Below, piece by piece: positions 26,653 to 34,252 of a stretch of 64,000 bases of DNA. A model generated the notes under the pieces. That model worked only from the letters and a program-made list of their open reading frames with translations, was not told where the DNA came from and ran no database searches. How positions within the stretch are numbered: the first letter of the stretch is position 1; each line of letters starts with the position of its first letter. The translations under genes and the position numbers were made by a program. The DNA comes from M55B118 sp964501715 (GTDB taxonomy: Bacteria; Bacillota_I; Bacilli_A; Izemoplasmatales; Izemoplasmataceae), in the NCBI GenBank assembly GCA_964501715.1, contig CAZCTR010000005.1, positions 19,606 to 83,605 on the forward strand, written 5' to 3'.

Positions 26653-27507
26653 ATGAATAACATCATTGATGGAAAAGCCCTGTCGAAATCCATCAGGGCG
26701 GATGTCAAGAAGCAAGTGGAGACTTTGAGTGAAAAATACGGGAAATCGCCCCATTTGGTCGTCGTGCTTGTAGGGGAAAACCCTGCGAGCGAGACTTATG
26801 TCCGCATGAAACATAAAGCTTGCGAGAAGGCGGGGATTAGAAGTACCGCCATCAACAAGGACGATTCCGTCAGCGAAGAGGCGTTGCTAGACCTCATCAG
26901 GCAGCTCAATGATGACGATGATGTCCACGGCATACTGGTTCAGCTTCCGCTTCCGGACCACATTGACGCCAACAAAGTGATCAACACCATTGAATACAAG
27001 AAGGATGTCGACGGCTTCCATCCGATGAACATCGCCGCCTTGCAAATAGGGACAGAAGGCATTGTCTCGGCCACACCCAAAGGCATCATGACCCTTCTGC
27101 AACACACCGGCATTGATCTCGAAGGGAAAAACGCTGTCATCATCGGACGCAGCAACATCGTCGGGAAACCCGTCGCGCAACTGCTCCTCAGCAAGAACGC
27201 GACAGTGACCGTCACGCATTCGCGCACCCGGAACCTGAAAGGGCACGCTGCGAACGCCGATGTGCTCATCGCGGCTGTAGGAAGACCCAAGATGGTCACT
27301 GCCGACATGGTCAAGGAAGGGGCGACCGTCATCGATGTCGGTGTCAACCGAGTTGAAGGCAAACTCATCGGGGATGTGGATTACGAAAACGTCAAAGACA
27401 AAGCGGCCCATATCACCCCTGTTCCTGGTGGTGTCGGACCGATGACCATCGCCAGTCTGCTTGAAAACACCCTAGAATGCTTTGAAACGCTCGAAAAAGA
27501 CAAGTAG
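26653..27507 (+). CDS. folD: Bifunctional methylenetetrahydrofolate dehydrogenase / methenyl-THF cyclohydrolase
   Basis: Interconverts methylene-, methenyl- and 10-formyl-THF, linking GlyA to Fhs. The 284-residue protein has ENPASETYVRMKHKACEKAGI with catalytic Tyr and Lys near residues 50-54, GILVQLPLPDHID, and the NADP site IGRSNIVGKPVAQLLL, ending PGGVGPMTIASLLENT. It starts directly at the stop of the flavin reductase gene with GGAAGGAGAGG upstream. Confidence 0.98.
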   Translation: MNNIIDGKALSKSIRADVKKQVETLSEKYGKSPHLVVVLVGENPASETYVRMKHKACEKAGIRSTAINKDDSVSEEALLDLIRQLNDDDDVHGILVQLPLPDHIDANKVINTIEYKKDVDGFHPMNIAALQIGTEGIVSATPKGIMTLLQHTGIDLEGKNAVIIGRSNIVGKPVAQLLLSKNATVTVTHSRTRNLKGHAANADVLIAAVGRPKMVTADMVKEGATVIDVGVNRVEGKLIGDVDYENVKDKAAHITPVPGGVGPMTIASLLENTLECFETLEKDK

Positions 27508-27519
27508 GAAACTAGGAAA

Positions 27520-27545
27520 GGCGGAATGCATTCCGCCTTCTCTCA
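27520..27545 (+). terminator. Palindromic hairpin after folD (weak terminator)
   Basis: GGCGGAATGCATTCCGCC is a perfect 18-base palindrome followed by a broken T/C tract (TTCTCT). It may only partly terminate, since the next genes continue in the same direction. Confidence 0.6.
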
Positions 27546-27572
27546 TCATTTTGCAGGAATAAAGGTGGTAAC

Positions 27573-28250
27573 ATGCGATTTCTGAAAGCGGTCATGTGGA
27601 TCGCATTCCCCATTTTCATCATTGCCCTCGCAGCCTCGATGCTGACAACGAAACCTTACATGCGCATATCTGATGGCCTGTATGAATCGCATGCTTCGAT
27701 CGAATACGATCATGAATATGTGGCGGATCAACTGATGGATTATTTGAATTATCGCCGTGACGATTTGTTGTTCGGACCGGATGAAGATACCGAAGGACCT
27801 GTCATGAGGGACATAGAGATACGTCATATGGAAGACGTCAAAGAGGTCTACACGATGGTGCGGATCTCGGGACTTTTCGCTTTCATTCTTTTCATGGCCT
27901 CGGCCTTTTTGCTCTATAGACAGTCCATCCGCACCTTGTATTACGCCTTGCGCGATCTCTACATCCTCCCTTCATTCATCATCTTGTTCCTCGGAGGATG
28001 GTTCATCATTGATTTCCCCATGGTCTTCACATTGTTCCATGAAATCTTTTTTTCCAATGATGACTGGATTTTGCGAAGCGACGATGTCCTCATTCAGCTA
28101 CTGCCTCAGAATTTCTGGCTTGTTAGCGGCGCGCTCATCCTCTTGATACTAGGCATATCATTGGTCTTGGTCAGGGGCTTAAACAACAAAATCATCAAAC
28201 CCAAATTGAATCAGGAGGTTCATGATGGAGGCAATCAAGAAACAGGATAA
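27573..28250 (+). CDS. TIGR01906-like (DUF1461) integral membrane protein
   Basis: A 225-residue membrane protein with an N-terminal segment (residues 5-25), an extracytoplasmic Asp/Glu/Tyr-rich region (30-90), and three further segments (about 95-115, 130-155 and 185-205). The stretch FTLFHEIFFSNDDWIL is the hallmark of this family of uncharacterised Bacillota membrane proteins. ATG at 27573 follows AAAGGTGGT. Its last codons overlap the glyA start, so glyA translation is coupled to it. Function unknown. Confidence 0.8.
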   Translation: MRFLKAVMWIAFPIFIIALAASMLTTKPYMRISDGLYESHASIEYDHEYVADQLMDYLNYRRDDLLFGPDEDTEGPVMRDIEIRHMEDVKEVYTMVRISGLFAFILFMASAFLLYRQSIRTLYYALRDLYILPSFIILFLGGWFIIDFPMVFTLFHEIFFSNDDWILRSDDVLIQLLPQNFWLVSGALILLILGISLVLVRGLNNKIIKPKLNQEVHDGGNQETG

Positions 28251-29331
28251 AGAACTCTATGAAGCCATTCATTCAGAACAAGAACGTCAGGAAGGTCACC
28301 TCGAACTGATTGCGAGCGAAAATTTCGTGTCGGATGCCGTCCTTGAGGTCGATGGTAGCATCCTTACCAACAAATACGCGGAAGGATACCCCAAGAAACG
28401 CTATTATGGCGGCTGTGAGCATGTGGATACGGTGGAGACACTTGCCCGTAACAGGGCCAAAGAGCTCTTCAATGTCAAATATGCGAACGTGCAGCCCCAT
28501 TCCGGGTCCACCGCGAACATGGCGGCTTATCGTTCGCTGCTTGAAAACGGCGACGTCGTCCTGGGGATGAGCCTGGATCATGGGGGGCATCTAACCCACG
28601 GGCATCCTATGAATTTCAGCGGCATCGACTATACTTTTCACAGCTACGGCGTGGATAGTGAAAGTGAAACCATCGACTATGAAGCGCTTTTGAAACAGGC
28701 CAGGTCATTGAAACCCAAACTGATTGTCGCCGGTGCGAGTGCATACCCTCGCGCTATCGATTTCAAGAAATTCAGGGAGATTGCCGACGATGTTGGAAGC
28801 TATCTGATGGTAGACATGGCCCATATCGCCGGATTGGTGGCGAGTGGTCACCACATGAATCCCTGTGAATATGCCGATGTGGTCACCTCCACCACGCACA
28901 AGACGTTGAGAGGCCCCAGGGGCGGCCTCATCCTCACGAATGACAAAGCGTTGTACAAGAAGATCAACAAGACGATCTTTCCAGGCATACAAGGNNNNNN
29001 NNNNNNNNNNNNNNNNNNNNNNNNNNNNNNNNNNNNNNNNNNNNNNNNNNNNNNNNNNNNNNNNNNNNNNNNNNNNNNNNNNNNNNNNNNNNNNGTGCAC
29101 ATCACCTGCAATAAGAACACGGTGCCGAACGATCCCGAGAAACCCTTCATCACCAGCGGCATACGTCTCGGCACACCGGCGCTCACTACAAGGGGGTTCG
29201 ATGAGGCTGCGATGCGAGAAGTGGCCCAACTGATTTATGACACCTTGATGAATCCTGATAACGGGTCCGTTCTTGATGATGTGCGGAGTAAAGTCAAAAG
29301 ACTTACCGAGACCTTCCCGCTCTACCGATAG
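28225..29331 (+). CDS. glyA: Serine hydroxymethyltransferase (interrupted by assembly gap)
   Basis: PLP enzyme converting serine and THF to glycine and methylene-THF. Visible parts include LIASENFVSDAVLE, the PLP-lysine motif STTHKTLRGPRGG near residue 225, and the C-terminal SGIRLGTPALTTRGF. One hundred Ns at 28995-29094 remove the centre; the flanking frames agree by chance. Known family members have roughly 78 residues between FPGxQG and the NKN motif, so the true gap should be nearer 235 bases. AGGAGG six bases before the ATG at 28225 favours it over the ATG at 28222. Confidence 0.95.
   Translation: MEAIKKQDKELYEAIHSEQERQEGHLELIASENFVSDAVLEVDGSILTNKYAEGYPKKRYYGGCEHVDTVETLARNRAKELFNVKYANVQPHSGSTANMAAYRSLLENGDVVLGMSLDHGGHLTHGHPMNFSGIDYTFHSYGVDSESETIDYEALLKQARSLKPKLIVAGASAYPRAIDFKKFREIADDVGSYLMVDMAHIAGLVASGHHMNPCEYADVVTSTTHKTLRGPRGGLILTNDKALYKKINKTIFPGIQXXXXXXXXXXXXXXXXXXXXXXXXXXXXXXXXXXVHITCNKNTVPNDPEKPFITSGIRLGTPALTTRGFDEAAMREVAQLIYDTLMNPDNGSVLDDVRSKVKRLTETFPLYR
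28995..29094. other. Assembly gap of 100 Ns inside glyA
   Basis: Exactly 100 undetermined bases, a standard scaffold placeholder. Comparison of the flanking protein with the usual SHMT length (about 415 residues versus 369 here) indicates that more than 100 bases are missing. Confidence 0.97.
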
Positions 29332-29334
29332 ACC

Positions 29335-29357
29335 AGGCGACTTAACGTCGCCTTTTT
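29335..29357 (+). terminator. Terminator after glyA
   Basis: AGGCGAC/GTCGCCT stem with a TTAAC loop and five T residues, immediately after the glyA stop. It separates the one-carbon group from glnA. Confidence 0.88.
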
Positions 29358-29370
29358 CATGCATTAATAC

Positions 29371-29432
29371 GCTTACATGCATTTTTTCTTGAACTACAAG
29401 ACCTTACCCCACTATAATAAATGTATGTAAGC
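29371..29432 (+). promoter_or_regulatory. glnA promoter flanked by a long-spaced dyad
   Basis: TTGAAC (29389-29394) and TATAAT (29413-29418) are 18 bases apart. GCTTACATGCAT (29371-29382) and ATGTATGTAAGC (29421-29432) form an inverted repeat with one mismatch on either side of the promoter, their centres 50 bases apart. It does not fit the TGTNA-N7-TNACA pattern of GlnR/TnrA sites. The promoter is well supported; the dyad as an operator is inference. Confidence 0.6.
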
Positions 29433-29451
29433 AAAAGTGAGGGATGATTGC

Positions 29452-30792
29452 ATGACACTAATGACGAAAAAAGAGATTCTTGAAGAAGCAAAGGACAAGG
29501 AAGTCAAGTATGTAAGGCTCTGCTTCACAGACATCCATGGCATCATAAAGAATGTGGAGATTCCCGTGGATGGCCTTCCGGACGCACTTGACAACAAAAC
29601 CATGTTCGACGGGTCGTCCGTGGACGGTTTTTCCAGGATCGACGAGACCGACATGTACCTCTATCCTGATTTGCACACCTGGCTCGTACTACCTTGGGAG
29701 AACACATCCTACGGCAATGTCGCACGGTTGATCTGCGACGTCCATCTTCCCGATGGCACCCCGTTCATCGGGGACTCCAGAGTGAGACTCAAACAGAACC
29801 TTGAATATATGGAATCCATGGGGTTCAAGAAGATGAAAGTGGGCATAGAACCTGAATTCTTCCTCTTTCAACGGGATGACCACGGTGAAGTGACACTGGC
29901 CTTCAACGACCGTGGCGGCTATTTCGATTTGGGACCCGTGGATGCCGGGGAGGATTGCCGCAGGGATATTGTGCTTGAATTGCAGAAACTGGGGTTCACC
30001 ATGGAGGCGTCCCATCATGAGGTCTCGCCTTCCCAGCATGAAATCAACTTTGAGTTCAATGACGCCTTGGAGGCCGCCGACAAGCTACAGACTTTCAAGC
30101 TTGTCGTACGCAACGTGGCCAAGAGACATAATCTACACGCGACCTTCATGCCCAAACCCATCGAAGGGGTCAACGGATCGGGGATGCATACAAATTGCTC
30201 GTTGGCCGATGAGAACGACAACAACGTCTTTTACGACCCCGATGGAGAGAATGGACTCAGCAAAACCGCAAGACAATGGATCGGCGGCATCATGACCCAC
30301 GCGAGAGGATTCACCGCTGTCACCAACCCAATCGTGAACTCTTATAAACGGCTCATACCCGGATTCGAGGCTCCGACTTACATATCATGGAGCGACAACA
30401 ACCGATCGGTCATGATCCGTGTACCGAACGTGAAAGGGAAGAAGACAAGGACCGAAATCCGCAGTGTCGACCCCGCAGCAAACCCTTACCTCGCTTTTTC
30501 CGTGATTCTCAGAAGCGGATTGGACGGGATTGAGAAGAATCTTGACGGTGTCAGTCCGGTCCGGATGAATCTTTATGCGATGAGTCGCGAAGCGCGCGAG
30601 GAGATGGGCATCAAGAACCTTCCCGGAAATCTCAAGGATGCGCTCAAGGAACTTCGCAAGGACGAAGTGGTTAAAGAAGCTTTGGGATCGCACATATATG
30701 ACCGTTTCGTGAATGCCAAGTTCGCCGAATGGGATGATTATAAAGCCAGTGTCTCACAATGGGAGCGCGACCAATATTTGAAGATGTTTTAA
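29452..30792 (+). CDS. glnA: Glutamine synthetase, type I alpha
   Basis: Makes glutamine from glutamate, ammonia and ATP as a cytoplasmic dodecamer. The 446-residue length and lack of the beta-type insertion and adenylylation context point to the GSI-alpha form of Bacilli, with the feedback-inhibition arginine in DGFSRIDETDMYL. Active-site segments: VGIEPEFFLF, NGSGMHTNCSL, PGFEAPTYISWSDNNRS. The ATG at 29452 has GAGGGATGA upstream and is preferred to a GTG at 29437. No glnR gene lies upstream, unlike Bacillus. Confidence 0.97.
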   Translation: MTLMTKKEILEEAKDKEVKYVRLCFTDIHGIIKNVEIPVDGLPDALDNKTMFDGSSVDGFSRIDETDMYLYPDLHTWLVLPWENTSYGNVARLICDVHLPDGTPFIGDSRVRLKQNLEYMESMGFKKMKVGIEPEFFLFQRDDHGEVTLAFNDRGGYFDLGPVDAGEDCRRDIVLELQKLGFTMEASHHEVSPSQHEINFEFNDALEAADKLQTFKLVVRNVAKRHNLHATFMPKPIEGVNGSGMHTNCSLADENDNNVFYDPDGENGLSKTARQWIGGIMTHARGFTAVTNPIVNSYKRLIPGFEAPTYISWSDNNRSVMIRVPNVKGKKTRTEIRSVDPAANPYLAFSVILRSGLDGIEKNLDGVSPVRMNLYAMSREAREEMGIKNLPGNLKDALKELRKDEVVKEALGSHIYDRFVNAKFAEWDDYKASVSQWERDQYLKMF

Positions 30793-30804
30793 GTTATCAC
30801 AACT

Positions 30805-30850
30805 AAAGAAGCCGCGAGAAATCAGGGAAGATTTCTCGCGGCTTCTTTTA
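30805..30850 (+). terminator. Terminator after glnA, usable on both strands
   Basis: GAAGCCGCGAGAAATC and GATTTCTCGCGGCTTC form a perfect 16-pair stem, extended by three A-T pairs, with an AGGGAA loop. It is followed by TTTTA on plus and by TTTA on minus. Confidence 0.95.
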
Positions 30851-30914
30851 TCAATGAGCATGGTGCAAAAGAGGTACGTTCCTCACGCCTGACGAAATAG
30901 GAACGCCCGTTCTG

Positions 30915-31793
30915 TCAATGCCTCTTTGTCTCCTTGATCAAGGTTTTGATCTGGTCTTCGTTGAAGTCATAGGTGGTCTTGCAGAAATGGCACACAGTCT
31001 CGATATGACCGTCCTCTTCAAGAAGTTTCTGAAGTTCTTCTTCCCCCAGGGAGATAAGGCCGCGCTCAAAGCGGTCCCTGTTACAATCGCAACTGTACTG
31101 TACCGGCATGGTATGCAGGATTCTATGGTCTCCCTCGGTGATGGTATCGATGATCTCCTCGGGTGTGCTGCCCGCTTCAAACATCTCGGAGACACTTGGA
31201 ATCTCCTTGATTCTTTGCTCGATTCTCGCGAGGGTCTCCTCCGGGCATCCCGGCATTCTTTGAAGAATGAACCCGCCTGCGTGTTCGACCGTGTTATCTG
31301 GGTTGACTTTCACACCGAGTGCCACCACGGAGGGTATCTGCTCGCTCGCAGTGAAATAATAGGCAAGGTCTTCGGCTATTTCTCCGCTTTGGATCTCCAC
31401 GCCGCTTGTGAAGGTGTCTCTGACACGGATGTCCTTTGTGATGCTTAGACGACCTTGTCCCACCGCTTGGGCGACATTCAGTTTGCCTGTGTCGTTGTAC
31501 TGCAAAAACACTTGCGGATTACCCACGTAGCCACGGACATTCCCCTTCGCATCTGTGGTTGCGACCATGCCCTCTAGAGGGCCGTCCGCCTGCAGTCGCA
31601 AGGTCAGCTTGTCCCCTTCGTTGTACATCGCGCCCATGATGACACTTCCTGTAAGAAACCTTCCGAGTGCCGCCGTGGCAGTAGGCCACAGGCCATGGGA
31701 CTTTTGTGCTTCATAGACTGTTTGTGTCGTGTTCACGGCATATATTCTAACCTTGCCGTCATAGGCATATGCTTTCGCCATATAATCATTCAT
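30915..31793 (-). CDS. hslO: Hsp33 redox-regulated holdase chaperone
   Basis: Hsp33 protects proteins during oxidative stress, activated when its zinc-cysteine cluster is oxidised. All four ligands are present: CDC near residue 237 and CHFC near residue 268. The N-terminal domain begins MNDYMAKAYAYDGKVRIYAV, and KSHGLWPTATAALGRFLTGS is typical. ATG at 31793 gives 292 residues and is five bases after GGTGAT; upstream in-frame codons overlap the -10 box and cannot be translated. The gene is divergent from dusB with back-to-back promoters. Confidence 0.97.
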   Translation of the reverse strand: MNDYMAKAYAYDGKVRIYAVNTTQTVYEAQKSHGLWPTATAALGRFLTGSVIMGAMYNEGDKLTLRLQADGPLEGMVATTDAKGNVRGYVGNPQVFLQYNDTGKLNVAQAVGQGRLSITKDIRVRDTFTSGVEIQSGEIAEDLAYYFTASEQIPSVVALGVKVNPDNTVEHAGGFILQRMPGCPEETLARIEQRIKEIPSVSEMFEAGSTPEEIIDTITEGDHRILHTMPVQYSCDCNRDRFERGLISLGEEELQKLLEEDGHIETVCHFCKTTYDFNEDQIKTLIKETKRH

Positions 31794-31809
31794 CATTATC
31801 ACCGACGTC

Positions 31810-31838
31810 ATTATAGCACGCCTGCTGAAAAATCCAAA
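31810..31838 (-). promoter_or_regulatory. hslO promoter
   Basis: Minus-strand TTTGGA (31833-31838) and TATAAT (31810-31815) with 17 bases between. Transcription would begin within about ten bases of the start codon region, giving a very short leader. Confidence 0.75.
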
Positions 31839-31841
31839 GCG

Positions 31842-31870
31842 TTGCAAATTCAAAGGTTTTATGGCACAAT
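31842..31870 (+). promoter_or_regulatory. dusB promoter
   Basis: TTGCAA (31842-31847) and CACAAT (31865-31870), 17 bases apart, with TGG before the -10 as an extended element. Its -35 box is only three bases from that of the divergent hslO promoter, so the two may compete. Confidence 0.6.
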
Positions 31871-31894
31871 AGCGGTGTTCAAAGGAGGCATTGC

Positions 31895-32872
31895 ATGCTT
31901 AATATCGCAGGAAAGACTTATAATTCAGAGATCGTTGTCGCCCCGATGGCCGGTGTGACAGACGGCGCTTTCCGCACCATACTTGCGGAAATGAGCCCAT
32001 CACTCATATATACAGAGATGGTATCGAGTGATGCCATCTATTACGGCAATGAAAGAACACTCAATATGCTTGATATAGGGTCGCAGGAGAGGCACATCGC
32101 GCTTCAGCTGTTCGGTGTCAAGAAAGACATGGTCAGTTTCGCGACCCGGTATGTCGATGAACATACAAAAGCCGATATCATCGACTTGAATATGGGATGT
32201 CCAGTGCCTAAGGTCGTCAAGACCGGTGCAGGGTCCGCACTCATGCGTGACGAGGAAGAAGCTGCGGCTTTGGTTCGAAGCATGGTCAAAGCGACACAAA
32301 AACCCATTACCGTGAAGATAAGGAGTGGCTGGGACAAACAGCATATCAATGCGGTATCGCTCGCAAAGAAACTTGAAGCCGCCGGTGCGAAAGCCATCGC
32401 CATCCATGGTCGGACGAGGGTTCAGATGTATAGAGGGGATGCGGATTGGGAAATCATTCGGAAAGTGAAGGAAGCTGTCGATATCCCCGTGATAGGAAAC
32501 GGCGATGTCAAAACGCCGGAGGATGCGCTCAGGATGAAAGAAATGACCGGCGTCGACGGGGTCATGGTCGGCCGGGCGCTACAAGGGAACCCCTGGCTTC
32601 TAAAACAAATGGACACCTACCTTAAGACTGGGACTTATGAACCGGAGATTTCCTACAAGGACAGGTTGTCAATGATCAAGCGCCATACAGAACTTCTGAT
32701 TCGGCAAAAGGGTGAGAAGGTCGCTTTGCTTGAGATGCGTACTCATGCAGCTTGGTACTTAAAGGGGGTTCCGCACGCAGCGCACTACCGGCGGAAACTT
32801 TCCGGGGCGGAGAAAAAGGAAGATCTTTTCAGACTTCTGGATGATTTAGAATATGACCTGGAGCACATTTAA
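31895..32872 (+). CDS. dusB: tRNA-dihydrouridine synthase, DusB type
   Basis: FMN enzyme reducing uridines in the tRNA D-loop. The 325-residue protein starts with an FMN-binding VVAPMAGVTDGAFR, has LNMGCPVPKVVKTGAGSALM with the catalytic cysteine near residue 97, IHGRTRVQMYRGDADW, and VIGNGDVKTPEDA. ATG at 31895 is preceded by AAGGAGG. It is a single-gene transcript ended by a hairpin. Subfamily naming (DusB) rests on overall similarity to the Bacillus DusB form. Confidence 0.93.
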   Translation: MLNIAGKTYNSEIVVAPMAGVTDGAFRTILAEMSPSLIYTEMVSSDAIYYGNERTLNMLDIGSQERHIALQLFGVKKDMVSFATRYVDEHTKADIIDLNMGCPVPKVVKTGAGSALMRDEEEAAALVRSMVKATQKPITVKIRSGWDKQHINAVSLAKKLEAAGAKAIAIHGRTRVQMYRGDADWEIIRKVKEAVDIPVIGNGDVKTPEDALRMKEMTGVDGVMVGRALQGNPWLLKQMDTYLKTGTYEPEISYKDRLSMIKRHTELLIRQKGEKVALLEMRTHAAWYLKGVPHAAHYRRKLSGAEKKEDLFRLLDDLEYDLEHI

Positions 32873-32907
32873 AAACAGTACTCACGTTCGTGAGAACTGT
32901 TTTTTTG
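32871..32907 (+). terminator. Terminator after dusB
   Basis: AAAACAGT-A-CTCACG and CGTGAG-A-ACTGTTTT arms with a TT loop and a single A-A mismatch, followed by seven T residues. Could also act for hflX on minus because of the leading A run. Confidence 0.9.
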
Positions 32908-32933
32908 GTCTAAATGAGGCCGTTTCCCATAAA

Positions 32934-34175
32934 TCAAGCAAGATAATCTTCAAGATAGTCCCTCAAGGCTTTCGAGATCCGCGCCTTGACTCTCACTGTG
33001 TCATTCTCATATGCCGTATCAAGGACTTCGCCGTATTCGTTGACCGTATGGACGATGTGTCCGTCCTTTTGGGGGATGTGGAAGACCACGACGCGGTCAT
33101 CCTTGAAAAGGCGGTCGTGCAGGGTCTCGATGAGTGTTTGGATATTCTCCTCGGTTTTTAAAGACACTTTGACCGAAGGGTTGTAGTTCGGTGGTGGGAC
33201 AGCATTGACGAGGTCGATCTTGTTGAAGACGTAAATTGTCTCGATTTCAGATGCGCCGAGCTCTTTGAGGACCTTCTCGGTGGTCTCGATCTGTTTGAGA
33301 TAATAAGGTTGTGAAAAATCAACGACATGCAGCAATAGGTCCGCCTCTTTGATCTCTTCGAGAGTGGACTTGAATGATTCCACAAGTTCGTGTGGCAGAT
33401 TGGTGATGAACCCTATTGTATCGGTCAATGTGAAGGGCTTTTTTTCTTTGAATTGGATGCGCCGGGTGGAGGTCTCGAGTGTGGCGAACAATTGGTCCTT
33501 GACGGAGACTTCTTTTGGTTCGTGAAGTTCAGCGTGTTTCAAGAGTGTGTTCATGAGGGTGCTTTTCCCGGCGTTTGTGTAACCGACGATGGCGACATTC
33601 TTGATGGGCGAGGTTCTGCGTTTGCGCCGGTTGGATTTGCGTACATGGACGATGTGTTCAAGTTTCTTTTCCAGTTCGTGGATGTCCTTGTCGATCTTCC
33701 TCCGGTCGAGTTCCAGCTTTTTCTCACCGGGACCTTTTTGACCGATCCCCCCTTGCTGTTGGGCGAAGGATGTGCGCATGGCGCTCAATCTCGGCCGCAG
33801 GTACTTGAGTTGTGCGACTTCAACTTGCAGCATGGCCTCTCTTGTGTGGGCATGGCGAGCGAAAATCTCTAGAATCAGTAGGGTCTTATCCAAAACAGCT
33901 GTATCCAGAGCCTCTTCAAGATTCCTGATTTGGGTATTGGAAAGTTCCTCGTTGAAAATGACATAATCGAAATCTTGGATGGCATGAAGCTGGATCAGCT
34001 CATCCAACTTGCCTTTTCCGATTTTGGTCGCCGGGGTTGTTTGCCGGGTATGTTGCCTTAGTGTGTGGGTCACATCGACGTTCAGCGAGTAGGCGAGATT
34101 CCTGATCTCCTCGAGATCGTAATCGAGCATGGTTTTGCTCCTGTGTTCAATACCGATGACAGCTGCTTTTTTCAT
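32934..34175 (-). CDS. hflX: GTPase HflX
   Basis: Ribosome-associated GTPase that splits stalled or hibernating 70S ribosomes after stress. The 413-residue protein has the HflX N-terminal domain with GIGQKGPGEKKLELDRR, a basic linker (RKSNRRKRRTS), G1 loop GYTNAGKST, G3 DTIGF and G4 NKID. Length is normal. ATG at 34175 follows GAGGGTGA. It has its own -10 box and sits after the nrdJ terminator. It is transcribed toward the origin, head-on to replication. Confidence 0.96.
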   Translation of the reverse strand: MKKAAVIGIEHRSKTMLDYDLEEIRNLAYSLNVDVTHTLRQHTRQTTPATKIGKGKLDELIQLHAIQDFDYVIFNEELSNTQIRNLEEALDTAVLDKTLLILEIFARHAHTREAMLQVEVAQLKYLRPRLSAMRTSFAQQQGGIGQKGPGEKKLELDRRKIDKDIHELEKKLEHIVHVRKSNRRKRRTSPIKNVAIVGYTNAGKSTLMNTLLKHAELHEPKEVSVKDQLFATLETSTRRIQFKEKKPFTLTDTIGFITNLPHELVESFKSTLEEIKEADLLLHVVDFSQPYYLKQIETTEKVLKELGASEIETIYVFNKIDLVNAVPPPNYNPSVKVSLKTEENIQTLIETLHDRLFKDDRVVVFHIPQKDGHIVHTVNEYGEVLDTAYENDTVRVKARISKALRDYLEDYLA

Positions 34176-34198
34176 TGCTTCACCCTCTTTCTAATTCA

Positions 34199-34204
34199 AT
34201 TATA
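34199..34204 (-). promoter_or_regulatory. hflX -10 box
   Basis: Perfect TATAAT on the minus strand, 24 bases upstream of the start codon. The -35 region is the T-rich tail of the nrdJ terminator and has no clear hexamer, so strength is uncertain. Confidence 0.45.
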
Positions 34205-34216
34205 GCATTCCATCAG

Positions 34217-34246
34217 ACAAAAAGAAAAAGCGCCTCGGCGCTTTTT
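34217..34246 (-). terminator. Terminator after nrdJ
   Basis: AAAAAGCGCC/GGCGCTTTTT stem with a two-base loop, six bases after the nrdJ stop, followed on minus by CTTTTTG. Also preceded by A residues, so partly bidirectional. Confidence 0.88.
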
Positions 34247-34252
34247 CGAAAA

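Noticed and set aside
30855..30914. CGTTCCT/AGGAACG inverted repeat downstream of hslO as a terminator
   Set aside because: Loop of 15 bases, short stem and no good T run; the glnA hairpin at 30805-30850 is a better terminator for both strands.
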